A DNA stretch of 64,000 bases, taken from Porpolomopsis calyptriformis (lineage: Eukaryota > Basidiomycota > Agaricomycetes > Agaricales > Hygrophoraceae). Positions 24,606-35,572 of this stretch are shown here, piece by piece. The translations under genes were made by a program, and so were the position numbers. The stretch covers positions 62,001 to 126,000 of the forward strand of contig CATOCQ010000002.1 of assembly GCA_951640195.1 (NCBI GenBank), read 5' to 3'. The notes beneath the pieces were generated by a model, which was not told where the DNA came from, ran no database searches, and saw only the letters and a program-made list of their open reading frames with translations. Numbering within the stretch: the stretch's first letter is position 1; each line of letters opens with the position of its first letter.

Positions 24606-25381
24606 ATAGGAACGGGGCAATGTTATCCTGTAACAATCTGTTGAAATGGATCCGTTATGACCCTGGCTGATACTGACCAGTCCGAAGTGGAAGATATTGT
24701 CCTCTTGAGACTACCCAAGCCGAAGTCAGAGAACACAGAGAGAGATCGTTGTCATTGTTACTACATACATTTGCATCTGTGTCTACTTTTTATATGTATG
24801 CGACATCAAAGGGGTCAGGGCTTTGTGATCCTTTGATAGCACAATAGCCGATTGGTTGTTTGAAAAGATAGTTGAGACGGGATTGGGCCAAATACTTCAC
24901 CAATAAAGGTGCGGAGCCATAAGGCTTCCTTTGCAGCACGAGTTGCTACATATTTAGCTTTAGGGATCTCTCCGATGGGAAATGGCAGGGCGAATCTGCG
25001 TGGGTGACAAAAGCAACAGTTCGATATTACTTGCAGCCGCTGCGCAATCCAACAATCTTTCTTCTCAGTAATATCGTGCTATCAAAGGATCACAAAGCGC
25101 TTCGCTTTGTAGGTTAGACCCCTTCGATGTCGTATACATATAAAAAGTAGACACAGATGCAGCAACAATGACAACGATCTCTCTCTGTGTTCTCCGCCTT
25201 GGGCTTGGGTCGTCTCAAGAGGACGATATCTTCCAATCCAGACTCATCAGTATCAGGCAGGGTCATCATACGCGATCCATTGCAACAGATGGCTACAGGA
25301 TAACGTCACCACATTCCCATTCAACCCGTATCCTGCCCCCTTCCACTACCCTTCCTTCTTCAAAACTTCTTCCTGCCTCGC
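24606..25381. repeat. Central part of F-box palindrome
   Basis: Bases from about 24725 to 24845 are an imperfect inverted copy of about 25085-25200. Shared blocks include AGAGAGATCGTTGTCATTGT, TGTGTCTACTTTTTATATGTAT and CACAAAG. The innermost 24850-25080 is unpaired spacer. No gene is seen in it. Confidence 0.8.
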
Positions 25382-26125
25382 TTACATACCCACCCACGAT
25401 AGGGATGGCCATGGTACCGATGGTTCCGGCAGGGTTGGCATGGATGTCACCCTAAGGATGCCCTTGGTGCCAATCAGTGGCATGATATCGTTGACCTCTA
25501 TCACAAACAGAGGGCCTAAAATGTGCACAGATTGAAGGGAAGGTCTCGAGGAAAGATATGCGTCGAGGAGGGCCCAATTGACGTTGACGCAGTTATCCAG
25601 GTTGGCCCGTGTAAGATCCAGAGTGAACTTGGTCAAAGCACTCATCAGACATCCAGCAAATATTCTCGAGATATCGATTGTGTCGTAGTGACCCGGCATT
25701 TTTAGTCGTAATCCAGAGAGGGTAACTTCCCTGAGGTATAAGTTGCAGGAAAAGCTTAACCGCTCGAGTTCTAGGCAGTCATCTTTATGCGGGATTAGTG
25801 ATAAAGCCCAGACATATAGGAATAAACTAAAACACTGACATCCGGAGACATCGAATCCCAACCTGGCGACCCACAGGTTACTCCCGGCCATCTCCAGATG
25901 TTCCTGAACCAAATCGCCGCCCCACTCCGAAATGGCGGTGAACTCAACAAGGTGGATAGGGTGTCGCGGCTGTGGCAATGGATTGACAATGGCATATTGG
26001 GCCAGGGAGGGCAACACAGCGGAGGAAACATCCCTATTCACTAGGGATAGTGCGAGTAGATCCCTGGGCCTGTCCTGAATGTGGGAGATTATTTTGAACC
26101 ACAGCTCTAGGGGAAGGAGGATCAT
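25382..26125 (-). CDS. F-box protein 2, right arm of palindrome
   Basis: Single-exon frame of 247 residues from ATG 26125. The F-box reads LLPLELWFKIISHI then DLLALSLVNRDVSSAVLP. The remainder aligns with F-box protein 1 through DISRIFAGC, LSSRPSLQSVHILGP and NDIMPL. Many differences are conservative, so both copies appear to have been under selection after duplication. The C-terminus is shorter than in protein 1. Confidence 0.8.
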   Translation of the reverse strand: MILLPLELWFKIISHIQDRPRDLLALSLVNRDVSSAVLPSLAQYAIVNPLPQPRHPIHLVEFTAISEWGGDLVQEHLEMAGSNLWVARLGFDVSGCQCFSLFLYVWALSLIPHKDDCLELERLSFSCNLYLREVTLSGLRLKMPGHYDTIDISRIFAGCLMSALTKFTLDLTRANLDNCVNVNWALLDAYLSSRPSLQSVHILGPLFVIEVNDIMPLIGTKGILRVTSMPTLPEPSVPWPSLSWVGM

Positions 26126-26783
26126 GATGGATGGTGGGTGGTGGCTTAGGGAGAAAGTGGAGAATTGGGGTCGAGAAAAAATGAGGGGATTTTATAGTTT
26201 GGATGCCACGATTATTGTGGCTTGTGGCAAACGAGCTCTGCCCACGCTCACTGTCGATTGGCTTGGTTTTCTCGCCCCTTAATTCTCAGACCGCGGTAGG
26301 TTCATGTCCTGTCAGCGAACGCTGCATGCGTCATACAGTTAGTCAGTGCTACACAGCGCTATGTTACCATTCACCTTCGGTCGGCCTGGTTCTTGCCTCT
26401 TAGCTTCACTGCACCACAATGTATCACCACCTTTTAACCAAGTACACTCTGTTCGGAACAGAGCGGTTCGGTTCAGAGGAGTACACTGAAACTCTGTTAG
26501 ACTGCTCTCCAACCTTTGCTTCAAACGGAATGCATTTATTTCAGCCAGGCCTCTAAGTGAACGCAAGGGAGAAGGGCAGGTAGAAGAAGGTGGCAGGATC
26601 AGGATCGAATGGCGCAGTGTTATTCCACAGTTGTCCTCTACTTTTTAGCTCAATCTACAGCTCCATCGACTCAATACGGTATATGCAGTGAAGTATAGCA
26701 GGCGTAGCTGATAAATCTCGACAAACAAACCATACTTGCCCCGATCACTTTAGTGCATCTTGCTAAATCTCTTGATAAAATCC
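26126..26783. other. Intergenic carrying an inverted relative of the 40-kb satellite
   Basis: No gene is supported. Most of the stretch is repeat-related; see the entry at 26245-26520. Confidence 0.5.
26245..26520 (-). repeat. Single inverted copy of the element heading the 40-kb satellite
   Basis: Read on the minus strand, this segment resembles 40150-40530. Shared blocks include CTCTGTTCCGAACAGAGTG, GGTGAATGGTA, GTTCGCTGACGGGACATGA (ACAGG here) and AAAACCAAGCCAA. It contains the short near-palindrome CTCTGTTCNGAACAGAG. There is only one copy here, whereas monomers are tandemly amplified after 40967. Confidence 0.75.
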
Positions 26784-28789
26784 ATGGAGACTGATTTGCA
26801 TGCTCTCGAAACTAGCTGGTGGCCTGTTGGAAAGGTCCTGCAGGCCACGGTTCCGCTATCCTCACGATGCTATATCAAAAACACCACCCAGGATGGACTC
26901 ATGTCAGTCCAAGCGGCCCAACATATTTGTTCTCTCCCGATAAAGTGGAGGCCAATATTCACCGTCATTGACTTGTGCCAGCTTCAGCTGCAATTTCAAA
27001 AAGAGGATGGAGGGAGTCATCTTGGAAAGTTGATGGTATGGTATGACATGCTTAGGACGTATATCATAAAGGAAGCGCAAAGAGAAAAGCCTGCGTCTGG
27101 CAGTCTTTGGATTCCTGATGTCGTTCATCGGTTCTGTGTTCGACTGGAGCTAGGGAAGGCCCACCAGCCCAAAAAACTCAAAGCATTCGAAGCCGAGCTT
27201 AGAAGCCATTATTCTTCCAGACAACACTGGTGGTATGGTAAGATATCGATATTTTCAAGGCTAGGCTTGAGTAATAAATGCTTGTATACCCAGACCTTTT
27301 ATCCTGGAAGCAGAGCAAAGAATTCTACTGGCTTCCCCAAGTCCTAAAATCCGTTGATCCTTTCAGTGACCGATCGAATTGCACCACCTGGCTTGACGGT
27401 TTCGAAGCAGACTGCATCTTATTTGGGTTCACCAATCGTTTGGAGGCTGTCGCGATCTCCTCCGTGGAACTTGAGCGTGTACCTGAGCTTGAACTTGGAC
27501 CTGGGTATGAACACGAACACGAATATGAACAAGATGATAACGATCAAGGTGAGGGTGAAGGTGAAGGTGTGTGATCCTGATGTCAATTCGATAGCTTGTT
27601 AAGTACTTATCATTCAATTAATTTCATGAGCTCCAAAAAGGAAGCGAGGACGCCCACGCAAGGACAAGCATGTTGAATTATCTAATGATTTCCCCAAAGC
27701 ACGGATTCTGAGGAGTGGAGAGAGGGTTGCATCTTGCCCTATGGATTTCTTTCAGACCCTCCCTGCATTAACGGGGGGTGATGTCCCCAGAAAAAAGGCC
27801 ATGAGAAAGGTACCGACTATGTTATTTTTCAATGGCGTCATATTCACCATACACAGAGAATTCAAGCGAATACAAAACCAGAAGCAGAAGCAGGCGTCTC
27901 AGCAAAGTCACTACCTGCTTCTCCTGGCAAGGACTTCCAGGTTTGTTTGTAGTTTTATGTTTGTATTTGAATGATTTGTACAGGTAAGACGCCCTAAGCA
28001 GCCCTCATTGGCAAGGCGTATACCCTCCTCAGCTATACCATCTGTGAATCACCCTCAGCAGGTGGGTCTTATCTTCTTCATACCTAGTCAGAAGCAATGG
28101 CGATTTATCCAAGAATTCGTCCAGAAAAATCGAAATCGAAATCTATCCGAAAGCCTGCTTGTAGGTCTGGATCCAGAAATAGAGGTTGAGAAAAGGAAAA
28201 GGGTATAGTATTTTCCCCATCATGTGCCTCGTGTATGCTTATATGTATGTCTCCTAGGATACGAAGGGGAAGGGGCGCGCTACAGACACCACTCTGGTGG
28301 GTATCAGGCTTGCATTCGAGTCATTCGGAGTACAAGTCCAGATGGATGGTGACGGTAGCCATCCTTTTTCTTCTAGGTCGTGGATGATGGTCACGATAAG
28401 CTAGAACCAGAACCCATCCCACGTTGGGTGAAATTGCTCCTTCAGCCACTCAGCGGTAATGCAGATGACCTCGCAACCCACCTCCTTGATCTATCGGATG
28501 CAATGAAAGGATACGACAAGAAAGGCATATGGGTCGATTTGTCACACTTTGATGTAGACATGGTATGTCTTTCTGTCGAATATGGGGGTATTGCATCCAT
28601 CCATTTTTCTGACTAGATCAAGAATCTGGTGATGGAGTGGAAAAAGCGACAAGACTTGGCAAATTTCACTATGTTTGAGGACAACGACGAGTTGGTTTTC
28701 ATGAAGAGAACGTTCAAAGGCATACACGCCCTCATTGCCAAAGGTGCCATGCACAACTTTCATAAGTATGTTGAGGAAATGATGAAATG
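26784..28789 (+). CDS. AT-hook protein, multi-exon, unknown family
   Basis: ATG at 26784. The first exon (to about 27238) gives a globular N-terminal domain with SWWPVG near the start and HWWY at its end. Exon 2 (from about 27299) gives LLSWKQSKEFYWLP and an acidic Glu/His-rich run. The next exon begins in phase with PKRKRGRPRKDK, a clear AT-hook that binds the minor groove of AT-rich DNA, followed by a basic linker. The last exons (about 28380-28560 and 28618-28789) encode a helical C-terminus. The middle exons near 27980-28200 are not fully resolved. The gene is convergent with the Ulp1 gene, 135 bp apart. Confidence 0.65.
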
Positions 28790-28924
28790 AAGACAAGGTT
28801 GCGATGCACAAATGAATAGAATGGCTGAATGAACGAATGCTGAACGAATGCTGAATGCTATTACAGCTAATAAAGCTACCCCATCTTCAGACAAAAACCA
28901 GGTGAATAGTACAGTGAGTGTATA

Positions 28925-30532
28925 TTAAGATTCCTTGCGATCGCCAATCCTAAGCTTCCCAGAAACCAGCTCCATGATCATCATATTCCGAAAATCAGCA
29001 ACATCAGCCTCTTCCAAAACTGAAGGTATAGCCATACCGTTGACCAGCCACTTGAGATATTGACAGGTATACACCCCGCAATCTGTGGACCCTTTTTGTT
29101 GCGGCACAGACATATCTGTTTCGCAATTCCACCCAGAGAGATTATAATTCACCTCAGTGGTGAGATAATCGCTGACAGCCTTTTTCGACACCTGTCAGCA
29201 TTTAATCAGGAACTCTGTGGCTTGAAAATCTCACTTTAATAATGCCTGCCCGGGTCTTCGCATTTCCGCATGCAGTCATACTATCATAGAACTCCCAGCG
29301 TCGATCCGTGAAGTTCATCCTCAGCAGCAGCCAGTGATTTTGGTTTTGGTTTACGGGGATATAAAGGGACTTCAAGGTTTCCAACGTCTCGTTGATGGAG
29401 GACAAAGCAGCTGCATACCATCCACGTTTGACCTTTTGGCCATTCTTGGTAACCTGTCAGATCGATGGAAGGAAGGAAACGTTTGGGAAAAGGGCTTACC
29501 AACTCTGCAGAGAGCAACCTTGTTGCGCCACCATAATCCTTGTGGTCTAGGTTTGATACCTGAGGCCAGAAATATGTCGATATCAGTTTTACTTCTTTAT
29601 CCTTATTCTGAGCCCGACAGAGATCGATGTATGAGCCTAGGATAGAGTCATCCAATTCGGCGCCTGGGTTAAGCTTTTGTAGAGCTTTGTGGTCAACGAG
29701 GGAGGTGGAGCGTGGGCATACCAAGGATGGGTCTGCAAGCAGACGTATCCAAGGCATCGTGGAATGCTCTTCCTTGGAGAAAAAGGCATAGATCGGGGTG
29801 TCGACAAATTTCAATGGTTTGTTTGCCTCTTTTACACCAAATAGTTAGTCTTCAACAAGCAGAGAAAACGCAATGTCTTACCAGCTGCAATAGTACTGCT
29901 TGGGCATGCTCGCAAAAACACATGGAATTGCCAGGCGTAAAGTCTTGTCTTTTTCTCTGGGAAGCCTAGGTGGTCTTTTGAAATTTCTAGCCACCTGGGC
30001 AGATAAAGCTGGACACTGGGGGTTTTTAAAGCCCTTTCCCACTCTGCGTGTCAATTAAAATTAAAATCGAAGCGTGAATAAATATCTCATTACACTCACC
30101 GTCCAGAGAGGGTGCAGGCATGCCTTCATCCTTCCAGGCACCATATCTCTTAATGAGTTCCATAAAGTCATTGCGGCCCTCTGGGATATGGGTGCATCCA
30201 CAGAATGTTCGCCATAGCCATGGGGTGAGGACTTCAGGCGAGCGCAAATTATGCCCCTTCACCCCCTTGAAGTAGTCCTCTATGGCAGCACGCAACCGAG
30301 TGTGGTAGTTGTAGTTATGGCTGCACTGGCCAGTAGCACTTGTATGCCAATACATGTAGTGCGCATCAAAGAGCGCAAGCTCGAATGCTGGGAGGCCATC
30401 ATCATGCAATTCGCAGCATATCGTGCCTATCCAGATGAAATTACGTCCAAAGGTCCATTTAGTGAACTTGCTAACGGGGGGGGTTGTCGACTGATTCCAG
30501 AGGCTTTCATCGTTGGCGAAAACTTCAGCCAT
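28925..30532 (-). CDS. Ulp1-type (C48) SUMO protease-like cysteine peptidase
   Basis: ATG at 30532. Exons 30100-30532, 29882-30043, 29828 downwards, one around 29245-29455 and 28925-29190 can be joined in phase. The N-terminal part has no known domain. The C-terminal half is a C48 peptidase: LDDSILGSYIDL resembles the substrate-side helix, catalytic His is in QNHWLLL (29335-29337), Asp in FYDSM (29284-29286), and Gln and Cys in PQQKGSTDCGVYTC (Cys at 29078-29080). All four catalytic residues are present. Ulp1-like peptidases mature or remove SUMO, and related domains are carried by some DNA transposons such as Zisupton. No transposase is adjacent here. Confidence 0.88.
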
Positions 30533-30702
30533 TCCTTAATTCCAGCTTAAGTTGATTCGCGTACACTAACGGAACCCACACATAAACACTCACCTCACAA
30601 AGCGACTCTATGTGAGGCTTCGGGGTTTCCTAGAAATCCTTATAGGACTAGCCACCAGTTCACTTTACTTCACTTCTTGCAGCCTTCGTTTGCCTGTCGA
30701 TT

Positions 30703-30883
30703 AAATCAAATCACGACACAACTCATGAAACTCACTGCGTGAGCCAAAGCCCTGGGACAACCCACTTATAAGGCTGCGAACAAAGTTGCAGAGTTGGTTG
30801 TGTATAGTAATATAGAACTAACTAGTGCATCTTAGCGCATACATTTGCTGAATTCAAAAAAAAAAAAAAAAAATCAAATCACG
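30703..30883 (+). mobile_element. 5'-truncated LINE 3' end with 13-bp target-site duplication
   Basis: A 155-bp insert (30716-30870) ends in a poly(A) run and is flanked by AAATCAAATCACG at 30703-30715 and 30871-30883. The inner sequence resembles the 3' untranslated end of the larger insertion at 34597-35480: both contain ACTCACTGCGT, CCAAAGCCC and a GCTGAA-TCAAAA tail. It is a severely truncated retrocopy. It landed about 57 bp before the ATG of the next gene, at that gene's CACGTGA motif. Confidence 0.88.
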
Positions 30884-30940
30884 TGAGTCTCTTTTTCCTT
30901 AGCGCCGTTACAACAGACTTTTCATACACGATTAGCTGCA

Positions 30941-33900
30941 ATGCCCCATACACAATCAGCGACTAGCAACTTTCATGGGGATGATTACTCTGATAGTGAT
31001 TCCTCCCAAGGCAACCCACCCTCTCCGATGAATATCTCCCCGACCCAAGGCCACACAACCAATCAACCTTCACCACGCTATACCCCTGAACCCAATGAAG
31101 GTGGTTGGAATCCCAACGATTTCCTGAACATCTCACCTTCTCCCAAAATTTCTGCACGCGGCATAGAGTATGAACAAACAAACAAACATATCTTTATGTC
31201 TCTTTATTAACATATCATCACCAACTAGTACGCAGCCAAATGCCCTCATCCACCAACCACCCCTTACCCAAGCCACCCAGCCTCCTTCCGATCCTGGCCA
31301 AGAGCGCCAAGTAGGTGAACAGACCCACCAGTCGGCTCCATCTCCATCTACCTCCACATCTCGGCCCATCGATCTCACGAAAGACAAGGCCGACTCACAC
31401 AGGTATGTATTGGATCTGATCTGTGGCATAGCATAATGACCCACATTCTGTGGTAGTCTAGAGCCATTGTTGGCAGCATTGGAACAGGTGCAAGTCGGAA
31501 ACAAACTAACGCTCGCAACATTTGAAAATACCGGCAACCAAGCCACCGCCCCAGCCCAGCCCATTCCTGCATCCAAACCCACCGCCCCTGCCAAACCCGC
31601 CGCCCGAGCCCAAACCACCGCCCCAGCTAAAACCGCCGCCCGAGCCCAAACCACCGCCCCAGCTAAAACCGCCGCCACCGCCAACCCTGCTGCCCCAGCC
31701 AAATCCGCCACTGTCAACCCCACTGCCCCTGCCAAATCCACCGCCCCTGCCAAACCCGCCGCCCCAGCCCAAACCACTGCCCCAGCCAAACCCGCCGCCA
31801 CCGCCAACCCTGCTGCCCCAGCCAAATCCGCCCCCCCAGCCAAATCCGCCCCCCCAGCTAAATCCGCCCCCCCAGCCAAATCCACCGCCCCTGCGACACC
31901 TGCCGCCCCTGCCAACCCTGCCGCCCCAGCCAAGGATACAGCTAATCAACCTGCTGCTGTGATGCGCGGCAGTATAGCAGAGAACCAGCCCGAGTTCAAT
32001 TTCGACCTCGGTGACTTGGCAAACATTCCATGTACATCATCCTACATTGTTTCTTTGATGAACAGTTGTTGACATTACACACTCTTTTTAAACAAAGCAA
32101 CCAGCTCGAGCGGAGGCAAGCCAACATCACCTCCACTTCAGGATGAAAACTTCGGCATTGATCCGATGCTCACAGCATCATCTTCAATCAACAACCATCT
32201 GTTGCCTGCATCCTCCCCCTCCCTGGATCCACCATCTCAACCCAATGCGAAGCATGTGGGTGCAGAGAGGAGGAGTTCGTCAAGTGGAGCGACGAAAAAA
32301 CAGACTTCCAACCGTGTGCCCGAGAAGAGGAAGAGGAAGGCTGCTGCAGGTGGCCGTGCAGTGAAGCGACGGCGCTATGGGTTTCACACGTCAACCTGCA
32401 TCACGGATGCACTGCCAGGAAACCCTGGCGAAGACTTTCTCCATTCATTGGAGAACATGGATAAACTGACGTCGGAAACGGCATCATCATCTCAAGATGA
32501 TGATGAAGCACAAGGCAAGGGGTCGGCAAAGATGGTAAGAAGATGGGAGGAAAAATAATTTATTACGAGTCCCGCTAATATGCTGCATGTTTTGGATAGT
32601 TTTGCCAATATTGTAGTGATGGTGGGTCATTTGTGGTATGCAGTGAACCAGGGTGTGGTGTCATGCTGTGTGTTTCCTCGGACTCGACTGCGTGTGTCCA
32701 GTGGGATGTTCCTGAGGGAACTCCATGGTACTGCCTGAGGCATTGTCGCCTCAAAAAAATACTTCCCAAGGTTTGGATCTACTTCATGCAAGACAACACC
32801 ACTGATTTTCCTTCTTCAGTATACAATCAACTCACGAATAAAATCATTCTTCCACGGGGGGAGGGTTATAACCCCCCTCCTCTACATCCACATATACACA
32901 TGTGAGGCAAGAATGGTCAAAGAGACACTAACCGCCCCGAATATCGCAGGGCGATTGAAAGACTTTTACAAGCACGAGCAGGATGACCAGGTGAGGGACG
33001 TTTCCTCGAATGACCGAGTGATTTAGGCTTATGGTATTCTATAAACAGCTCCAGACTATATACGTTTACTTGAATAATGGACGCACTCTCAAAGCATTGC
33101 GCTCACAAGCGGTGGAGTGGATAAAGCGATTCCCGAACTCAGCAGTCCTTGTCGTCCTTGAAGGCCATACTACAGTTCAAACGGGGGAGTTAGTCTACGC
33201 ATTCCCAGGGGCCAAAACCAACCGCCACGCCCACATCACCGAAGTAAGTAGTTGTTGGAGGACTTCATAAGAAGATGCTATCGTCGAACTGGAGCTGAAC
33301 CGGAACCGGTTTCCCCAGATTCTACGCGCTACTATGCAGGATGCATACGATCCCGTGTTTATGCAGAACCCATCAATCAAGGGCTTGATTGCCCTGTGCT
33401 GTGGGCACACATTTCACCACGAGGGAAGTCTACAGTCGTGGAAGTCCCTGGTTGAAAGGTATGCAGGATTTCCCTCTTCCCCTTCCCCTTTGCGACTTCT
33501 GCCCAACAATCAATAAACCGTTTTATCCCTCCTTCTAGTAATATCTTCACTTGGGTCATTGGATTCTCCGCAAAGGTGTTATCGCCTATCAAAGTCACAT
33601 CTGCATTGCCATTATTCGTTGAGCTGGCATTCCTTCAGCAAGAGAAGAACATGCAGGATGTGGAGGAAGCGCTGCATCGGTCATTTGACCGAGTAGACAT
33701 CCTCTCACACACACCCGTCCTGCTCATTCGTGCATGGAAGGGATCGGAATCGGAATCAGGAGGTGACATTTCCGTCACGCAATTCGCGCTCTCCAACGAG
33801 GACTGCCCATGGGGATTGGATCCTCCGGCATGTCCGACATGTGGTGTGGGCTGTTTTGTAACATCAAGCATGCTTGATAAGAAGGGCGATTGGTGCCGCC

Positions 33901-34091
33901 TTTCATGTGGATTCTGCAAGTCGCGTGTGCAGAAGGTTCGTCGACCTAACTTTGTACAGGACTGTGACAAAAAGCACTTGCGGCCATACAAGTACTGTAT
34001 TTTGCCGTTCCCTGTGCCACCTGACGCCTGGGCACACGCTAAGTGGAAGGAAGGTGGAAGGAAGAAGGTGGGCGAAACCCAATCAACATGA
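30941..34091 (+). CDS. Large PHD/ADD-like zinc-finger protein with PAK-repeat linker
   Basis: ATG at 30941; about nine exons to 34091. A Ser/Pro-rich N-terminus is followed by a long Ala-Pro-Lys-Thr repeat region (31540-31935), a nuclear-localisation-like basic stretch (EKRKRKAAAGG, KRRR) and an exon at about 32600-32770 reading FCQYC, CSEPGCG, then PWYCLRHC. This is a treble-clef zinc finger of PHD or ADD type. Later exons encode a globular region (WIKRFPNSAVLVVLEGH) and a second Cys-rich segment (CPTCGVGCF, CRLSCGFC). It contains no DDE motif I can recognise. It lies between the Ulp1 and TET/JBP-like genes. A chromatin role is inferred from the fingers only. Confidence 0.65.
31540..31935 (+). 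repeat. Coding minisatellite, Ala/Pro/Lys-rich
   Basis: Imperfect repeats of GCCCCAGCCAAACCCGCC-type 18-mers. In the gene frame they give TAPAKPAA-like units, reminiscent of the tails of H1-like proteins. Several frames on both strands are free of stops over the tract, so overlapping long frames here are shadows. Confidence 0.85.
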
Positions 34092-34581
34092 GTGGTGTGG
34101 ACCTGCCCATGTATACGACTATATTGTACCACATCTTCCTTTGATACAAGTTGCCTCCTGAGCATGGGGCAGTGTTCGATAGTATCCTCTGTGTGATCAA
34201 CAGATAAGACCTTCCTTTGTTGCAAGTCTGAGCATCATCTTTTACAAGCTTCTTCCAAGTTCAGTGTGGCAGAGGCCAGCATTTATTGGTCAAAATCTAG
34301 TATTTATATATCGGTGGTATGTTGTTCGCAATACAGTATTAGGCCCTGCCTATTCGCCCACACCCATCCTCATTCCCGCCGTTGACTCTGATCCTCGCCT
34401 TGCCTGCTCCTTCTCAATCTTTCTCCCCTCCCGTCATGTATTTGGATAGTATTCTCGGCTACTGCAGCTTAGTAGGCCAAGTCATTGATACTGATTAACT
34501 GAACTGGAACTGAACTGTGACTGGAGGCAAAGAAAGAAGGGAACGTTAATCGAAACATTCCTTTCTACAGCCTTTCTACAG
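34092..34581. other. Intergenic, nothing recognised
   Basis: AT-moderate spacer between the zinc-finger gene and the LINE-derived insertion. A plus-strand frame at 34264-34449 has no support. Confidence 0.4.
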
Positions 34582-35495
34582 AAATGTGTGTCACGTTGCC
34601 CTGGAGTCATTCACTGGGCTGTAGCCAACTAGGGAGAAAATCCCTGGTTGGGCTCGAGAGGTCAAAATCCATCGCCGGTGGGTCTCTGAGAAAGGCAGAG
34701 CGTACCCATCCATGTTGTTACCACGTCGGTGCAGTGGTTAGTGTCCGTGTGTGTGTGCAGCTGGGTGTGATCCCCACCTGTACCCTTTAGGGAGGTCGTA
34801 ATGACCAACTCTGCTATTGGACTGTACCTAGCTGGGAGGTCTTTGGACTGCTGGTTTCTTTGCCACACCAATTAGGGAGACTTATGTCGACCTGGTCCAG
34901 GTAGTACACCTATAGGGGAGATGCTACATCGCTGAGGGCCACACACGTCAAGAAGCATTGCCTTACTGCACTCAGGGTGCCCACAAGGGACCCTTTAGAC
35001 GGGTTACAAACGCGAGAACACATAATACAAGAGTGCCCGCAATACGACGAACACCAAAACCTCCTCCGGAAAGCATCAAGAAATATCTCACTGCCAGAGA
35101 TCGTTCATACTCAAACCTGGAGCGTTCACCAAGACAGGCAGACCCTATGCCAAACCCAAATCCCCCACGTTCGATGAAGAACCCACAGTCCCAGTCCAAC
35201 AGGATGACGACACAACCGAGGGCAACCTAGCCCAGGAAGGCCAACCTATGGCCACACCCCCAAATGCCGAAAACGGTGCAACTCCAGCACAATAAGAAAA
35301 CACCCAACTCAACCCACAAATCACGAGACTCACTGCGTCACCCAAAGCCCCAGGGATTGACCCCCTCATATGTATATAAACAAAGTAGCAGGGCTGGTCA
35401 TAGATAACCAGCCACCACGTCTTAGCACGTACGCTTGCTTGTTGCGGTATATAAATGCTGAAATCAAAAAAAAAAAAAAAAAATGTGTGTCACGT
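34582..35495 (+). mobile_element. 884-bp retro-insertion: tRNA-like head, LINE tail, poly(A), 15-bp TSD
   Basis: The insert 34597-35480 is flanked by AAATGTGTGTCACGT at 34582-34596 and 35481-35495. The 5' part has a tRNA-like pair of promoter boxes: GTGCAGTGGTTAGTG at 34730-34744 (box A-like) and GGGTGTGATCCCC at 34763-34775 (box B-like). The 3' part holds the end of a LINE reverse transcriptase: a Cys/His motif (TREHIIQECPQY) near 35010-35050, then, in another frame, PGAFTKTGRPYAKPK and a stop near 35295, then 3' UTR and poly(A). The frame break shows the coding part is dead. Confidence 0.85.
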
Positions 35496-35572
35496 GAGTC
35501 TAAGTTGAAGCCCACTGTGAGTTGCAAAGTCGTCAAGTACTACCCATTCTTAAAGTGAAATGCCTGTGAGAG

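Noticed and set aside
31506..31962. Overlapping long frames on both strands (Gly-rich and Pro-rich)
   Set aside because: They are shadow frames of the GC-rich minisatellite; only the PAK frame continues through phased exons.
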